Of a stretch of DNA of 64,000 bases, positions 1 through 9,352 are shown piece after piece. The stretch's first letter is position 1, and each line of letters opens with the position of its first letter. Below the pieces are notes generated by a model. It was not told the DNA's origin. It searched no databases and worked only from the letters and a program-made list of their open reading frames with translations. The position numbers and the translations under genes were made by a program. This stretch comes from Tenacibaculum sp. 190524A05c (GTDB lineage Bacteria > Bacteroidota > Bacteroidia > Flavobacteriales > Flavobacteriaceae): contig NZ_OZ038523.1 of NCBI RefSeq assembly GCF_964036595.1, forward strand, positions 3,912,501-3,976,500, given 5' to 3'.

Positions 1-54
1 ATCGTATGAATTTATCAATATCAAAGTTAAGATTTTTAATGTATTTTCGTTTCG

Positions 55-1074
55 ATGAAACTAATTCGTTTTTTATTATTTCCATTTGCTATTGTATATG
101 ATTTTATCACGCGTTTGAGAAACTTTTTGTTTGATATAAACGTTTTAAAATCAACTTCATTTGATATTCCAGTAATTGCTGTTGGCAACTTAACAGTTGG
201 AGGTACTGGGAAAACTCCTCAAATTGAATATTTGATTCGATTATTAAAAGACCAATATAAAATAGCTGTTTTAAGTCGAGGGTATAAAAGAAAAACAAAG
301 GGTTTTCAGTTGCTTAATGACAAACATTCTGCAGAAGATGTTGGTGACGAGCCATTGCAGTTTTATTCGAAATTCGATGGAATTCATGTAGCTGTAGATG
401 CAGATAGAACAAATGGAATAACTGAATTACAAAAACAGATACAACCTGAAATAGTTCTATTGGATGATGCATATCAGCATAGAAAAGTGAAAGCTGGATT
501 TTATATACTGTTAACCAAGTACAATGATTTGTATGTAAATGACTTTTTATTGCCAACAGGTAATTTAAGAGAAAGTAGGAGTGGAGCTAAAAGAGCGGAT
601 ATGGTAGTGGTAACTAAATGTCCAAATGAACTTTCAATGCAGGAGCAGGAATCGATTCGTTTAAAATTGAAGTTAAATGGCAATCAAGAACTGTTTTTTA
701 GTAAAATAGAGTACAATCAAGAGTTAAAGGGGAATATCAATCCTTTGGCTTTAGATAGTTTAGAAGAAGAAGTTGTTTTGGTTACTGGAATAGCTAATCC
801 GATTAGTTTATTTGAGTATTTAAAAGAGGGAAAAGTAAACTACACACATATCAAATATCCTGATCATCATCATTTTTCAGAACATGATATCGAAGGGATT
901 AAAACAGCTCAAAGTAGATTAGAAACTGAGCATAAAATAGTATTAACTACTGAAAAAGATTATGTTAGATTAAAGGGAAAATTAGAGAACCTTTATTATC
1001 TAGAAATTCATAATTCTTTATTTAATCAAGAGAAAGCGTTTGCTTCAAGGATACTAGAATTTGTTGAAGGCTAA
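55..1074 (+). CDS. lpxK: Tetraacyldisaccharide 4'-kinase (lipid A synthesis)
   Basis: LpxK transfers phosphate from ATP to the 4' position of the lipid A disaccharide precursor at the cytoplasmic face of the inner membrane. The protein (339 aa, normal for the family) has a hydrophobic N-terminal anchor (residues 3-17), a Walker A loop GNLTVGGTGKTP at 44-55, a second family motif LLDDAYQHR at 135-143 and LPTGNLRES at 166-174. The ATG is the first in the open frame and only 54 bases of upstream sequence are present, so the promoter and any upstream operon partner cannot be judged. A secreted thioredoxin-like gene follows 54 bases later. Identification is firm. Confidence 0.96.
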   Translation: MKLIRFLLFPFAIVYDFITRLRNFLFDINVLKSTSFDIPVIAVGNLTVGGTGKTPQIEYLIRLLKDQYKIAVLSRGYKRKTKGFQLLNDKHSAEDVGDEPLQFYSKFDGIHVAVDADRTNGITELQKQIQPEIVLLDDAYQHRKVKAGFYILLTKYNDLYVNDFLLPTGNLRESRSGAKRADMVVVTKCPNELSMQEQESIRLKLKLNGNQELFFSKIEYNQELKGNINPLALDSLEEEVVLVTGIANPISLFEYLKEGKVNYTHIKYPDHHHFSEHDIEGIKTAQSRLETEHKIVLTTEKDYVRLKGKLENLYYLEIHNSLFNQEKAFASRILEFVEG

Positions 1075-1128
1075 TTTTCCGTATATTGGCACTGTTTTTG
1101 AAAGGTTTATGTTGTAAAGATTTTTTAA

Positions 1129-1581
1129 ATGAAACACTTTTTACTTTCTACGATATTGTTTTTTACAATTTCTTCCGTATTTGCTCAAGAGAAAATTCAT
1201 ATCAATTGGCAACCAACTTTACAAGATGCAATTGAAAAATCCAAAGACGAAAATAAACTTATTTTAGTTTATTTTACGGGTTCAGATTGGTGTGGGCCTT
1301 GCATCAACTTGGATAAAAATCTATTTCACACCGAAATATTTAAAAAGTTTTCAGAGGAGCATTTAGTATTATATATGGCTGATTTTCCTAGAAATAAAGA
1401 TTTAGTTTCTAAAGAAAATAGAAAAATAAATAAACAGCTGAGTGAAAAATACGGACAATCTTCGTTTCCAACAATTTTATTTGTTGATGATAAAGGTACT
1501 GAATACGGCCGAAAAAATGGATCGTACTTACCAGAATACTACTTCCCGTTTTTTGAAGAAATGGTTAATCAGTTTAAATAG
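1129..1581 (+). CDS. Secreted thioredoxin-family protein
   Basis: A 150-aa protein with a signal peptide (residues 1-19, ending SVFA) followed by a short thioredoxin fold. The redox motif WCGPC is at 54-58 and the cis-proline segment SSFPTILF lies near 111-118, so both catalytic elements are intact. It resembles the Thioredoxin_7 group common in Bacteroidota, which act as periplasmic disulfide reductases or chaperones; the client is unknown. It follows lpxK in the same direction with a 54-base gap and precedes another secreted protein. Compare the island protein at 61087-62058, where the second redox cysteine is missing. Confidence 0.85.
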   Translation: MKHFLLSTILFFTISSVFAQEKIHINWQPTLQDAIEKSKDENKLILVYFTGSDWCGPCINLDKNLFHTEIFKKFSEEHLVLYMADFPRNKDLVSKENRKINKQLSEKYGQSSFPTILFVDDKGTEYGRKNGSYLPEYYFPFFEEMVNQFK

Positions 1582-1621
1582 TTAAGTTTGTTGTGTAAAG
1601 CAACCATTCTATCTCACATAA

Positions 1622-2293
1622 ATGAAGTCATTCATATATCTATTTCTATTTTTAGGTTATATCAATATAGCTTATGGACAATTGGCAATTATTAAAGACG
1701 TTGATGGCTATACAAATGTGCGAGAGCTCCCTAATATTGACTCTAGAATAATTTATAAGTTAACAGAATCTGAGGTGTTTATTTTTGAATTACCAGAAGA
1801 AAATAAGGATTCGAATTGGATTCCTGTATTTATTTCAAAGAACAAGTATTCTTTAGGTAATTCAAAAAATTTAAATTATTTAGAAGGGTTTATTCATAAG
1901 TCACGTTTACAACCAATAGAAGAACTTCCCGATTACAATGGGAACAATTTTTTCTTTAAATACAAATTAGAGAGTTTTAGTGATAAGAACAAAATTTGTG
2001 ATTACAAGGATAATTTTCTAATGCAGATTAATGGCAGGAATATTTATGGGACAGATGGAAATAAACCTAAAACTGAGGTTAAAGGAATTGATATAAAATA
2101 TAATGGTGTATTAGTAGAAGTCCCAAAAATATTTTATGAAGATATTTTTGAGTGCTCCAATAATTTCAAAGTGATTAAGAATAAAGAAGACTTTATTTTG
2201 TATCAATGGAATAGTGATGGAGCTGGAGGTTATCTAATTGCATGGGTAATTGGAGATAATTCCATCAAACAGCGCCTGGTATTTATACCTTAA
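1622..2293 (+). CDS. Secreted SH3-like (SH3b) domain protein, function unknown
   Basis: A 223-aa protein with an N-terminal signal peptide (about residues 1-19, ending AYGQ). Residues about 24-90 look like a bacterial SH3 domain: the segment GYTNVREL followed by a variable loop and WIPVF is typical of SH3b repeats, which often bind cell-wall peptides. The rest (about 100-223) is not recognised. It ends 16 bases from the convergent gene at 2310-4181, and no clear terminator hairpin is visible between them. The SH3 call is by eye and moderate; no enzymatic function is implied. Confidence 0.6.
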   Translation: MKSFIYLFLFLGYINIAYGQLAIIKDVDGYTNVRELPNIDSRIIYKLTESEVFIFELPEENKDSNWIPVFISKNKYSLGNSKNLNYLEGFIHKSRLQPIEELPDYNGNNFFFKYKLESFSDKNKICDYKDNFLMQINGRNIYGTDGNKPKTEVKGIDIKYNGVLVEVPKIFYEDIFECSNNFKVIKNKEDFILYQWNSDGAGGYLIAWVIGDNSIKQRLVFIP

Positions 2294-2309
2294 CAACTAC
2301 TTTTAAATA

Positions 2310-4181
2310 TTACTTGCTACAATTCTCGCAATAGGTAGCTCTCAAATATTCATCTTCTAATAACTGAAATGTAACTCCTTTTTTAAGTGCAGAGTTATAT
2401 AAACTACAAAAACGTTTCTGATTCATATTTATAGCATTTAACATAACGGTTCTATATTCTTCTGTACTTGTGAGTTCTTCTTTTGTAATAGTTAAATTCA
2501 AATAATAGAAAAGTAAATCTTCATCAACAGTAATGTCATTCACTTTATTTTCTATGGTGTGAATTGCATCGTAAATACTAGAATAATATGTAAAGAATTG
2601 AGCGATACTCAAGTAATCAAAATCCGATAAGACTAAATCTTGATACGATTTTAAAACATAATCCACAGATTTATCTTTTCCGTCGTGATCGTTCTTACGT
2701 AAATCTTCTTCTGCTTTTATGATATGATAGTTAACAATCATCTTATCAATTAAGTCTTTAGAAATCCCATATTTTTCAAGATTTAAAATTTGATTCTTAA
2801 ACTGATTTCTATCTATTTTTCTGGCTTTATGCTTCCAGATAATAAACTTTAAAACCGCCAAATTGTATTTTAATCGTTTGTCGTTAGGTTCTAACTTTTC
2901 AAGCTGTAATAACTCTTTTTCAACATTTAAAGTTTGTCTTAAGTCTACGAAATACTTGAAAATACAATTTTTAGTAAGTAAACGTAAGTATCTTTTACTT
3001 TTAGGAATCTTCATGTTTTTCAATACCTGAGGTTTGAACTTATCACGAAGGCGATCTAAAATAGAATTTTGAATAGCGCATGCATCCTCTAATTTATCAG
3101 CGCGAACAGCTTTGTTGAAAAGTGTTACTAGTTGATCTACATGTAACTTCTTGTACTCGTCTTTCTTTTCTAAAGACAATACAACAACGGCTTTTCTGTG
3201 GTTTCTTAGTATCGGTTCTAAGTTAACGGCATATTCATTTATAAGTTTAGCTTTTACCTTTTTCTTCGGTAATGAAACTAATTTCTTATGCTTAGTTTTT
3301 TTAATGTCTTTAAAGAACTCTACCCAATTTTCCGAAGTAGAAATTTTCGTTACAATACTTGGTTCTTGAAAGGATTGTAGAGAACCAGCAATACTTTTGG
3401 CTCTTTGATTTTGAAGAGTGAAATTCCTTTCAGTACTTCCTTCTACAGATGCATAAGCATTAATGTCAATCTTTTTGATATTGTAATCTGTGAGTTGTAA
3501 CGAATCGTATAAAGGCTTTATGTCTTCTGGTTTATACTCTGATTTGTCTTTTTCAAAAGGTATAGAAAACGTTAGTTTCTTGTACTTTGTAACAATATCA
3601 TTTTTGTTAGATGTAATTTTTTTGTTCTTGTAGGTAATATCATCTAAATAAACTCCCATATCCAATAAACCTCTAGGATACTTTTCTAAGTTGTAAATTG
3701 TATAATATTTACAAAAGGCTTTATTGTGTAAGAATAACAAATTGAATTCGATTTCTTCCTTTTGCAAGTTTGGAGGAACTTTACCGATATAAACGCGATA
3801 TCTATTTCTACCAGCACTCTTTAATTTTCCAGGCTTATTAATTTCATAAACTGGAGGTAATAACACTCCACGAATTTGAGAAGGTTTTACTTCTTTATCA
3901 CAAGAATATCGTTTTCTTCTAACAATATCTACTGCAATTCCATCGCCTTTTTCTTTAAATAAAGCGTTGTACCAACTTTTATTGTTAACCTCAAAATATA
4001 GCTTATTGTCTTCTAAACGCACACCAAATCTTACGTAGTTAGGTTTTTGTTTAAAAACCTTTGTAAACGCATTACATTTATTTTCTCTGTCCCCATCAGG
4101 AAAATAAATACCATAGGTATGTTGTTGTGCACTTGCTATTAATGAAATAGCAAATGCTAGTAGTAAGAGTTTATTTTTCAT
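2310..4181 (-). CDS. Secreted protein with an OmpA-like segment
   Basis: A 623-aa exported protein with a signal peptide (residues 1-19, cut near SAQQ). Residues about 203-272 read like the OmpA/MotB peptidoglycan-associating fold: a beta strand (KLTFSIPFE), then DINAYASVEGS, then an ARG/ASN-rich helix NQRAKSI, as in OmpA families. The remaining C-terminal half (about 300-623) is lysine-rich, helical and unrecognised, with a Cys-x-x-Cys near the C-terminus (CENC). It may anchor to peptidoglycan. The ATG at 4181 lies about 90 bases downstream of a candidate promoter (-7 at 4278-4285), with a hairpin in the leader. Confidence 0.55.
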   Translation of the reverse strand: MKNKLLLLAFAISLIASAQQHTYGIYFPDGDRENKCNAFTKVFKQKPNYVRFGVRLEDNKLYFEVNNKSWYNALFKEKGDGIAVDIVRRKRYSCDKEVKPSQIRGVLLPPVYEINKPGKLKSAGRNRYRVYIGKVPPNLQKEEIEFNLLFLHNKAFCKYYTIYNLEKYPRGLLDMGVYLDDITYKNKKITSNKNDIVTKYKKLTFSIPFEKDKSEYKPEDIKPLYDSLQLTDYNIKKIDINAYASVEGSTERNFTLQNQRAKSIAGSLQSFQEPSIVTKISTSENWVEFFKDIKKTKHKKLVSLPKKKVKAKLINEYAVNLEPILRNHRKAVVVLSLEKKDEYKKLHVDQLVTLFNKAVRADKLEDACAIQNSILDRLRDKFKPQVLKNMKIPKSKRYLRLLTKNCIFKYFVDLRQTLNVEKELLQLEKLEPNDKRLKYNLAVLKFIIWKHKARKIDRNQFKNQILNLEKYGISKDLIDKMIVNYHIIKAEEDLRKNDHDGKDKSVDYVLKSYQDLVLSDFDYLSIAQFFTYYSSIYDAIHTIENKVNDITVDEDLLFYYLNLTITKEELTSTEEYRTVMLNAINMNQKRFCSLYNSALKKGVTFQLLEDEYLRATYCENCSK

Positions 4182-4241
4182 TTTTCCCCCAGCTTAAGAT
4201 ACGAAAATCTATAGCTATCATGTTAATATAGTATTACTTAA

Positions 4242-4265
4242 TGAATTGAAGCCCCATTCAATTCA
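4242..4265 (-). promoter_or_regulatory. Leader hairpin upstream of the 2310-4181 gene
   Basis: A perfect 9-bp inverted repeat (tgaattgaa, 6-base loop gcccca, ttcaattca) sits between the candidate promoter and the start codon at 4181. It would fold at the very 5' end of the transcript. It has no T-run, so it is not a terminator; an mRNA-stabilising or regulatory leader is inference. Confidence 0.35.
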
Positions 4266-4277
4266 AAAAGAAAACGC

Positions 4278-4285
4278 CAAAATTA
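4278..4285 (-). promoter_or_regulatory. Candidate -7 box for the 2310-4181 gene
   Basis: On the minus strand this reads TAATTTTG, matching the Bacteroidota -7 consensus TAnnTTTG. No good TTTG -33 box is seen at 17-23 bases upstream, so the call rests on the -7 box alone. Confidence 0.35.
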
Positions 4286-4472
4286 ACATAAAATTGTTCA
4301 TATTCTAATTTTTGTTAAAATTTATATGGATTAGTTGTTGAATAGGAGGGAGTTGAGGTTTTTGAATTTACTATTGAAATGATATTTAGTTAAAAGAATT
4401 CGGAATTGTAATTAGGATACTTTGTGTTATTAGTTAGTTAATTGGAAAAGGATTGAAGAATTCATAGCAATA

Positions 4473-4511
4473 AAACAATAAACCTCTGAGAATCTCAGAG
4501 GTTTATTGTTT
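4473..4511 (-). terminator. Intrinsic terminator of the manC operon
   Basis: An 18-bp perfect inverted repeat (arms 4473-4490 and 4494-4511, three-base loop aat) with an A/T-rich outer stem, 48 bases beyond the manC stop. In the 377-base gap 4182-4558 this hairpin, the leader hairpin and the candidate -7 box are all that is recognised; the stretch 4290-4470 holds nothing seen. Confidence 0.8.
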
Positions 4512-4558
4512 CTAAATATTTTAAATTGTAATGGTTAAGAACCTAAAGTGTTTACTAT

Positions 4559-5635
4559 CTAAACAAACTTTTTACCAAAAGAATCTCTTGCTTCAGCCAT
4601 TATTTTTTTAATGTCTTGATCATCTTTTCTAGGACAAATCATAATAATGTCCTTCTTTTCTACTACAATAAAATCTTCTAATCCTTGAATAACAACTCGT
4701 TTCCCGTTTTCAGTACGAATCATATTTCCTTTGGCATCTCTAAAGATTACGTTTGCACCAACTACAGCATTTTCATCTTCATCTTTTTTAAGCTTTCCGT
4801 ATAAAGATCCCCAAGTACCTAAATCGTTCCATCCAAAATCAACAGGAAGTACATGAACATTTTTCGCACGCTCCATAATTCCAAAGTCAATTGAAATGTT
4901 TTCGCAATTTTTATAGTTGTTCTTGATGAAGTCATCTTCAAAATCTGTGTTGTATACATTATTTCCATCATCAAGTACATTTACCATATCAGGTAAATAT
5001 TCCTTAAAAGCGTTTAAAATGCTTTTAGCAGACCAAACAAAAATACCAGCATTCCATAAATAATCACCACTAGATAAAAATGATTCAGCTGTTTCTAAAT
5101 CAGGTTTTTCGGTGAAGTTTTTTACTTTTTTTATTTCAGATTCAGCATTTTCATACTGAATATAGCCATATCCTGTATTTGGATGATCTGGTTGAATTCC
5201 TAAAGTCATTAAAATGTCATCTTTAGCGCAGGCTTCAAATGAAGTTTGAATATTTCTTAAGAATTCACCTTCGTCTTTAATCCAGTGATCTGATGGTGCT
5301 ACTAAAATCACAGCATCTGGATTTTGATTGTATATTTTTAAGGCAGAATACAAAATACAAGGTGCAGTATTTCGCATTACAGGTTCCAATAATAATTGTT
5401 TTGTATTAAGTTGGGGAATTTGTTGAAGTACTAATTTTTCGTAATTCTCATTCGTTGCAATTAAAATATTACTTGTTGGTACAAGTTCATTAATACGTTC
5501 AAAAGTTCTCTGGATTAAAGATTGTCCAGTTCCTAACATATCGTGAAATTGCTTTGGAAATTTTTGTGTACTTACTGGCCAGAATCTAGATCCGACTCCA
5601 CCAGCCATAATTACTGCATAAAAATTGTTCTTCAT
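4559..5635 (-). CDS. manC: Mannose-1-phosphate guanylyltransferase
   Basis: Makes GDP-mannose from mannose-1-phosphate and GTP for polysaccharide and LPS sugars. The 358-aa protein is of the single-domain form (no fused isomerase). It shows the nucleotidyltransferase signature AGGVGSRFWP at 11-20 with FPKQF next to it, the FTEKP motif, the WNAGIF segment and the GWNDLGTW metal/sugar motif. It is the last gene of a minus-strand run (DUF898, SDR, SprT-like, manC; gaps 6, 9 and 14 bases) and is followed by a strong terminator. The other members have no known link to GDP-mannose. Confidence 0.95.
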   Translation of the reverse strand: MKNNFYAVIMAGGVGSRFWPVSTQKFPKQFHDMLGTGQSLIQRTFERINELVPTSNILIATNENYEKLVLQQIPQLNTKQLLLEPVMRNTAPCILYSALKIYNQNPDAVILVAPSDHWIKDEGEFLRNIQTSFEACAKDDILMTLGIQPDHPNTGYGYIQYENAESEIKKVKNFTEKPDLETAESFLSSGDYLWNAGIFVWSAKSILNAFKEYLPDMVNVLDDGNNVYNTDFEDDFIKNNYKNCENISIDFGIMERAKNVHVLPVDFGWNDLGTWGSLYGKLKKDEDENAVVGANVIFRDAKGNMIRTENGKRVVIQGLEDFIVVEKKDIIMICPRKDDQDIKKIMAEARDSFGKKFV

Positions 5636-5649
5636 AGGAAAGTTTGATT

Positions 5650-6243
5650 TTATTGGTTAACGGGTATAACTTCAACATTTTGATTAAAAAGATAAACGCG
5701 TTTGTCAGTTAAGTTAAGGCATTCATAGCGCGTTCTTCTTTTATATCCACGTTTGTAAAGTGTATTTCTATATTGAAAAATACTGCCTTGTGGAATATCA
5801 AATATAAAACTCTTTCCCGGTTCTGCCATACCTTCTCGTAATGCTAATGATAATTTTACATCTGCATCGGTACTTGCTTTTGGGTTTTTCATATGATTTG
5901 CTAAGTACGGAAGTATGTTTGTTGGGTAAATATCTGGACGCAAAAAAGGTAGCATTAAATGCTGAAATACAGTTTTCCATTCTTTTCCATGAGGCTGCAC
6001 ACGTCCAAATTTTTTATACGTAACATGATGAGCAATTTCATGAATTAATGTCAATAAAAACTGATGTTTATTTAGGTTGTTATTAACTGTAATTTGTGTT
6101 TTTCCGTTTGGTAAGGTTCTGAAGTCACCATGTTTGGTTTGTCGTTGATTTACAATTTTCAGGTTTACCTTGTGTTCGTTAATTAAATAGATAACGATCG
6201 GAACAGCATTTTCGGAAATGTATTTTTGTAGGGTGTTCGTCAA
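5650..6243 (-). CDS. SprT-like zinc metallopeptidase-fold protein
   Basis: A 197-aa cytoplasmic protein with a zinc-peptidase helix HEIAHH at 68-73 and a third likely ligand histidine in QPHGKEW (H85), the pattern of SprT/Spartan-like domains. The C-terminal part has basic KRGYKRRTRYECLN that may form the small SprT zinc-ribbon-like tail, but the usual CxxC pairs are absent. SprT-like proteins are related to DNA-protein crosslink proteases; activity here is not shown. It lies 14 bases upstream of manC and 9 bases downstream of the SDR gene, so it is co-transcribed. Confidence 0.82.
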   Translation of the reverse strand: MTNTLQKYISENAVPIVIYLINEHKVNLKIVNQRQTKHGDFRTLPNGKTQITVNNNLNKHQFLLTLIHEIAHHVTYKKFGRVQPHGKEWKTVFQHLMLPFLRPDIYPTNILPYLANHMKNPKASTDADVKLSLALREGMAEPGKSFIFDIPQGSIFQYRNTLYKRGYKRRTRYECLNLTDKRVYLFNQNVEVIPVNQ

Positions 6244-6252
6244 TGTTTTTAT

Positions 6253-6939
6253 TTATGGCGTTGAGCTAGAAACTTGTAATACTTTACCATTATAAATTTT
6301 GTTACCAGTTAAAGCAAAATTAAAAATGTAATCGGCCATTTCTTTCGCAGTTATTGGCGCTTGATAACCAGGAAAAGCTTCTTCTAACATTTCTGTTTGA
6401 ACAGCTCCTAAAGCTAAAACATTAAATGCAATTCCTTTTTCTTTATATTCTTCAGCAAGCAATTCTGATAGTGTAATAACGGCTCCTTTTGCAGAACTAT
6501 AAGCAGCTAACCCAGGGAATTTCATACTTCCTTGAATACCTCCCATACTACTTATCGTTACAACATGACTTCCTGATTTCATTGCAGGAATTAGTTTTTG
6601 TGTAAGTTGAGCAACAGCAAAAACATTTACTTGGTATACTTTTAAAAAATCTTCAGCTGTAATCTCTTCAAATGGTTTGTTCACTAGCATTCCTGCATTG
6701 TTGATTAAAACATCAACTCGACCAAATTTTTCAAGTATAATTGAAGCCGCTTTTCCTAAAGAATTTTCATCCATTAAGTCGGTTGCGATAGGAAGTATAT
6801 TGGCATTGTTTACTTTTTCTAACGGACCACTATTCCTTGATAGTGCAATAACTTGATGTCCTTCCTGCGCAAATTGTTGTGCTAGTTGAAAACCAATTCC
6901 TCTACTAGTTCCTGTAATTACAATATTTTTTTTCATCAT
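6253..6939 (-). CDS. Short-chain dehydrogenase/reductase (SDR)
   Basis: A 228-aa classical SDR with the dinucleotide-binding motif TGTSRGIG at 9-16, NNAG at 80-83, catalytic serine in the TISSMGG segment (about 130-131) and the catalytic pair Y147/K151 (YSSAK). The arginine in TSRG fits NADP(H) preference in many classical members. The substrate is unknown. Two adjacent ATGs (6939 and 6936) could start it. It lies 6 bases after the DUF898 gene and 9 bases before the SprT-like gene in a four-gene run ending with manC. Confidence 0.88.
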   Translation of the reverse strand: MMKKNIVITGTSRGIGFQLAQQFAQEGHQVIALSRNSGPLEKVNNANILPIATDLMDENSLGKAASIILEKFGRVDVLINNAGMLVNKPFEEITAEDFLKVYQVNVFAVAQLTQKLIPAMKSGSHVVTISSMGGIQGSMKFPGLAAYSSAKGAVITLSELLAEEYKEKGIAFNVLALGAVQTEMLEEAFPGYQAPITAKEMADYIFNFALTGNKIYNGKVLQVSSSTP

Positions 6940-6945
6940 TTGGTT

Positions 6946-7917
6946 TTATAAAAGATCAAGTTCTAAGAAATCTAAAAAACTATCTCCAGAAGCATCGCTA
7001 TAATTGTCGTAGTTTATTTTTTGAATTGAGTCGGTGTTTAGTCCTTCTTCAATTTCAATAAATCTAAAGATAAAGGTTTGAGTTCTTACAATAATCCATG
7101 GTGTTGCTAGTCCTAATGTAAGAACAGCTAATAAGAAATTAACTACTAATAATTCGAATATATCACCAGCTTTGGCCGTGAAATTAAATCCAATGTTTCT
7201 TCCGTTTTGCGTTATTTTCGTGTTCTCTGCATAATAGCTATACAATTCTTTGATATACCAAATTGTATAAATTCCTAAGGTTAAATAAAACAAGAAAAAG
7301 AACTTTAGATTAATCCAGAAAAGAGTATCTCCTTTTCCTTCAAAATCAAATGATAGATTTCCAAATCGTAGGTGACTAAAAATATATTTTCTTAAATCAA
7401 CACTAAACCAAGCTCCATATATCCCTAAAGTTAGAATTGTTAATAATGTTCCGATTATACATTTCCAGAATAACTCCATTTTATCTCCTAAGTATGAAAA
7501 ATGAATTCCTTTCCATGAACTTTTTGAAGAACGATATTTTACAGCACCATGTATAGCGAATGGAATTAATAAAATAAGCAAAAGGTAAAATACTGCTACC
7601 GTTATACCGGTGAATTTAGGATTATCTGTAAAAGTTCCGTAAAACAAGAATGCGTAAAATAAGAATATTACAGCATAGACTTTAAGGAATCCCGTGAATA
7701 CTTCTTTACCTGTACCATGAAAAACAAAGCTATTTTTCTCTATTTCTGTTGATTTATAATGGTATTGTAACAGTTCTACTTTTGCCCAAGGATAATAAAT
7801 ACCAAGTGTAATTATAGTTAAGAAAATGTTCTTGAAAAAAATCAGCGCAAACTCGCTTCCTTTTCCAAAATAATTAAATTGTTTCTTATCCGAAAAAAGT
7901 CCAGAAAAACCTTCCAT
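6946..7917 (-). CDS. DUF898 (YjgN-like) multi-pass membrane protein
   Basis: A 323-aa inner-membrane protein with about six to seven hydrophobic segments. It contains the family's repeated pattern, a stretch ending in LTLGIYYPWAKVELLQY near residues 36-52, then again ITLGIYGAWF and LTLGIYTIWYIKELY; the third copy reads LTLGLATPWIIVRTQ. Repeated TLGIYxxW blocks are the hallmark of DUF898. The function of the family is unknown. It is the first gene of the run leading to manC and is divergent from the amidohydrolase gene at 8038. Confidence 0.85.
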   Translation of the reverse strand: MEGFSGLFSDKKQFNYFGKGSEFALIFFKNIFLTIITLGIYYPWAKVELLQYHYKSTEIEKNSFVFHGTGKEVFTGFLKVYAVIFLFYAFLFYGTFTDNPKFTGITVAVFYLLLILLIPFAIHGAVKYRSSKSSWKGIHFSYLGDKMELFWKCIIGTLLTILTLGIYGAWFSVDLRKYIFSHLRFGNLSFDFEGKGDTLFWINLKFFFLFYLTLGIYTIWYIKELYSYYAENTKITQNGRNIGFNFTAKAGDIFELLVVNFLLAVLTLGLATPWIIVRTQTFIFRFIEIEEGLNTDSIQKINYDNYSDASGDSFLDFLELDLL

Positions 7918-7974
7918 AAAATAACATGCTTATTAATAAATCAAAATTGCGATTTTATTTTCTGTTACACAACT

Positions 7975-8007
7975 TTTGACTTTTTATTACGAAATTATCT
8001 ATTTTAG
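7975..8007 (+). promoter_or_regulatory. Candidate promoter of the amidohydrolase gene
   Basis: TTTG at 7975-7978, a 21-base spacer, then TATTTTAG at 8000-8007 (7 of 8 match to TAnnTTTG). The start codon lies 30 bases on. Confidence 0.42.
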
Positions 8008-8037
8008 AGTTCTATTAAACTTAATTTTTTATTAAAA

Positions 8038-9321
8038 ATGAGAAAATTACTACTTCTTAGTCTTTTTTTATTTTCTGTAATGACCTTGGTAGGTCAAACT
8101 ACATATATCCATTGTGGGAAATTGATAGATACAAAAGCAGGAACAATTAAAACGAAGCAAACTATTATCGTTAATAAGAATAAAATAACTGGTGTTTTAG
8201 ATGGGTATGCTGTTCCTAGAAACGGTAAGGATAAGATTATTGATTTAAAAGATAAAGTTGTAATGCCAGGATTAATTGATTTGCATGTGCATATTGAAAA
8301 TGAGTTTGGACCAAGAACAAGATTAGAAAGATATGTTCTTGATGAAGCAGATGTTGCTTTTAATTCTGTAGGATTCGCGGAGACAACTTTGTTAAAAGGA
8401 TTTACAACCGTTAGAGATTTAGGTGGAACAGGAGTTAATATTTCAATTAGAAAAGCTATTGATGCAGGTAAAATTCCAGGACCAAGAGTGTTTACTGCAG
8501 GAAAAGCTTTAGCAAGTACAGGAGGGCATGCAGATCCAACTAATGGAAGTAGAAGAGTCTTAATTGGAAACCCAGGTCCAAAAGAAGGAATTGTAAATAG
8601 TGTTGAAGATGCAAAGAAAGCGGTTCGACAACGATATAAAAATGGCGCAGATTGTATAAAAATTACTGCAACGGGAGGAGTTTTAAGTGTAGCGAAAAGT
8701 GGAGATAATCCTCAATTTACAATTGAAGAGGTAAAAGCAATCTGTGATATGGCAAAAGATTATGGAATGCATGTAGCTGCTCATGCTCATGGAGATGACG
8801 GAATGCAACGCGCGGTTCTTGGTGGAGTAAAAACTATTGAGCATGGAACATATATGAGCGAAGCAACAATGGATTTAATGAAGAAATACGACGTGTATTT
8901 AGTTCCTACGATTACAGCGGGTAAAGAGGTTGTAGATAAAGCTAAGGTAAAAGGGTATTATCCTGAAGTTGTTGTTCCTAAAGCATTGGCTGTTGGACCT
9001 CAAATTCAAGGAACATTTGCAAAAGCATATAAAAGAGGAGTTGGGATTGCATTTGGTACGGATGCAGGTGTTTTTAAACATGGAGATAATGCAAAAGAAT
9101 TTGGTTTTATGGTGGAGGCAGGAATGCCAGCAATGGAAACAATTCAAGCTGCAACAGTTACTAATGCTAAAATTTTGAAAATGGAAAACGAAATTGGTCA
9201 AGTTAAAGCTGGTTTTTTCGCCGATATTGTAGCGGTAGACGAAGATCCAACGAAAAATATAAATACTATGGAAAAAGTAGTTTTTGTTATGAAAAATGGA
9301 GTGGTCTACAAGAATGAATAA
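8038..9321 (+). CDS. Secreted amidohydrolase / Xaa-Pro dipeptidase-like protein
   Basis: A 427-aa metal-dependent hydrolase of the amidohydrolase superfamily with a signal peptide (about 1-19, ending VGQT). The first metal pair is HVH at 83-85. A lysine in the DCIKITATGG segment is placed where subtype-I enzymes carry the carbamylated bridging lysine. Further ligands are the HAHGDDG and IEHGTY segments, and the final aspartate lies in FGTDAGVFKHG. This set resembles the imidazolonepropionase/prolidase-like group exported by Bacteroidota. The substrate is unknown; a peptide or cyclic amide is likely. It is followed 31 bases later by a membrane protein in the same direction. Confidence 0.88.
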   Translation: MRKLLLLSLFLFSVMTLVGQTTYIHCGKLIDTKAGTIKTKQTIIVNKNKITGVLDGYAVPRNGKDKIIDLKDKVVMPGLIDLHVHIENEFGPRTRLERYVLDEADVAFNSVGFAETTLLKGFTTVRDLGGTGVNISIRKAIDAGKIPGPRVFTAGKALASTGGHADPTNGSRRVLIGNPGPKEGIVNSVEDAKKAVRQRYKNGADCIKITATGGVLSVAKSGDNPQFTIEEVKAICDMAKDYGMHVAAHAHGDDGMQRAVLGGVKTIEHGTYMSEATMDLMKKYDVYLVPTITAGKEVVDKAKVKGYYPEVVVPKALAVGPQIQGTFAKAYKRGVGIAFGTDAGVFKHGDNAKEFGFMVEAGMPAMETIQAATVTNAKILKMENEIGQVKAGFFADIVAVDEDPTKNINTMEKVVFVMKNGVVYKNE

Positions 9322-9352
9322 AAAGTTCAAATTACACGTAACATAACCCTAA

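Noticed and set aside
8899-9330. 143-aa minus-strand open frame
   Set aside because: Lies wholly inside the strongly conserved amidohydrolase gene on the plus strand; low-complexity F/N/C-rich translation with no family likeness.
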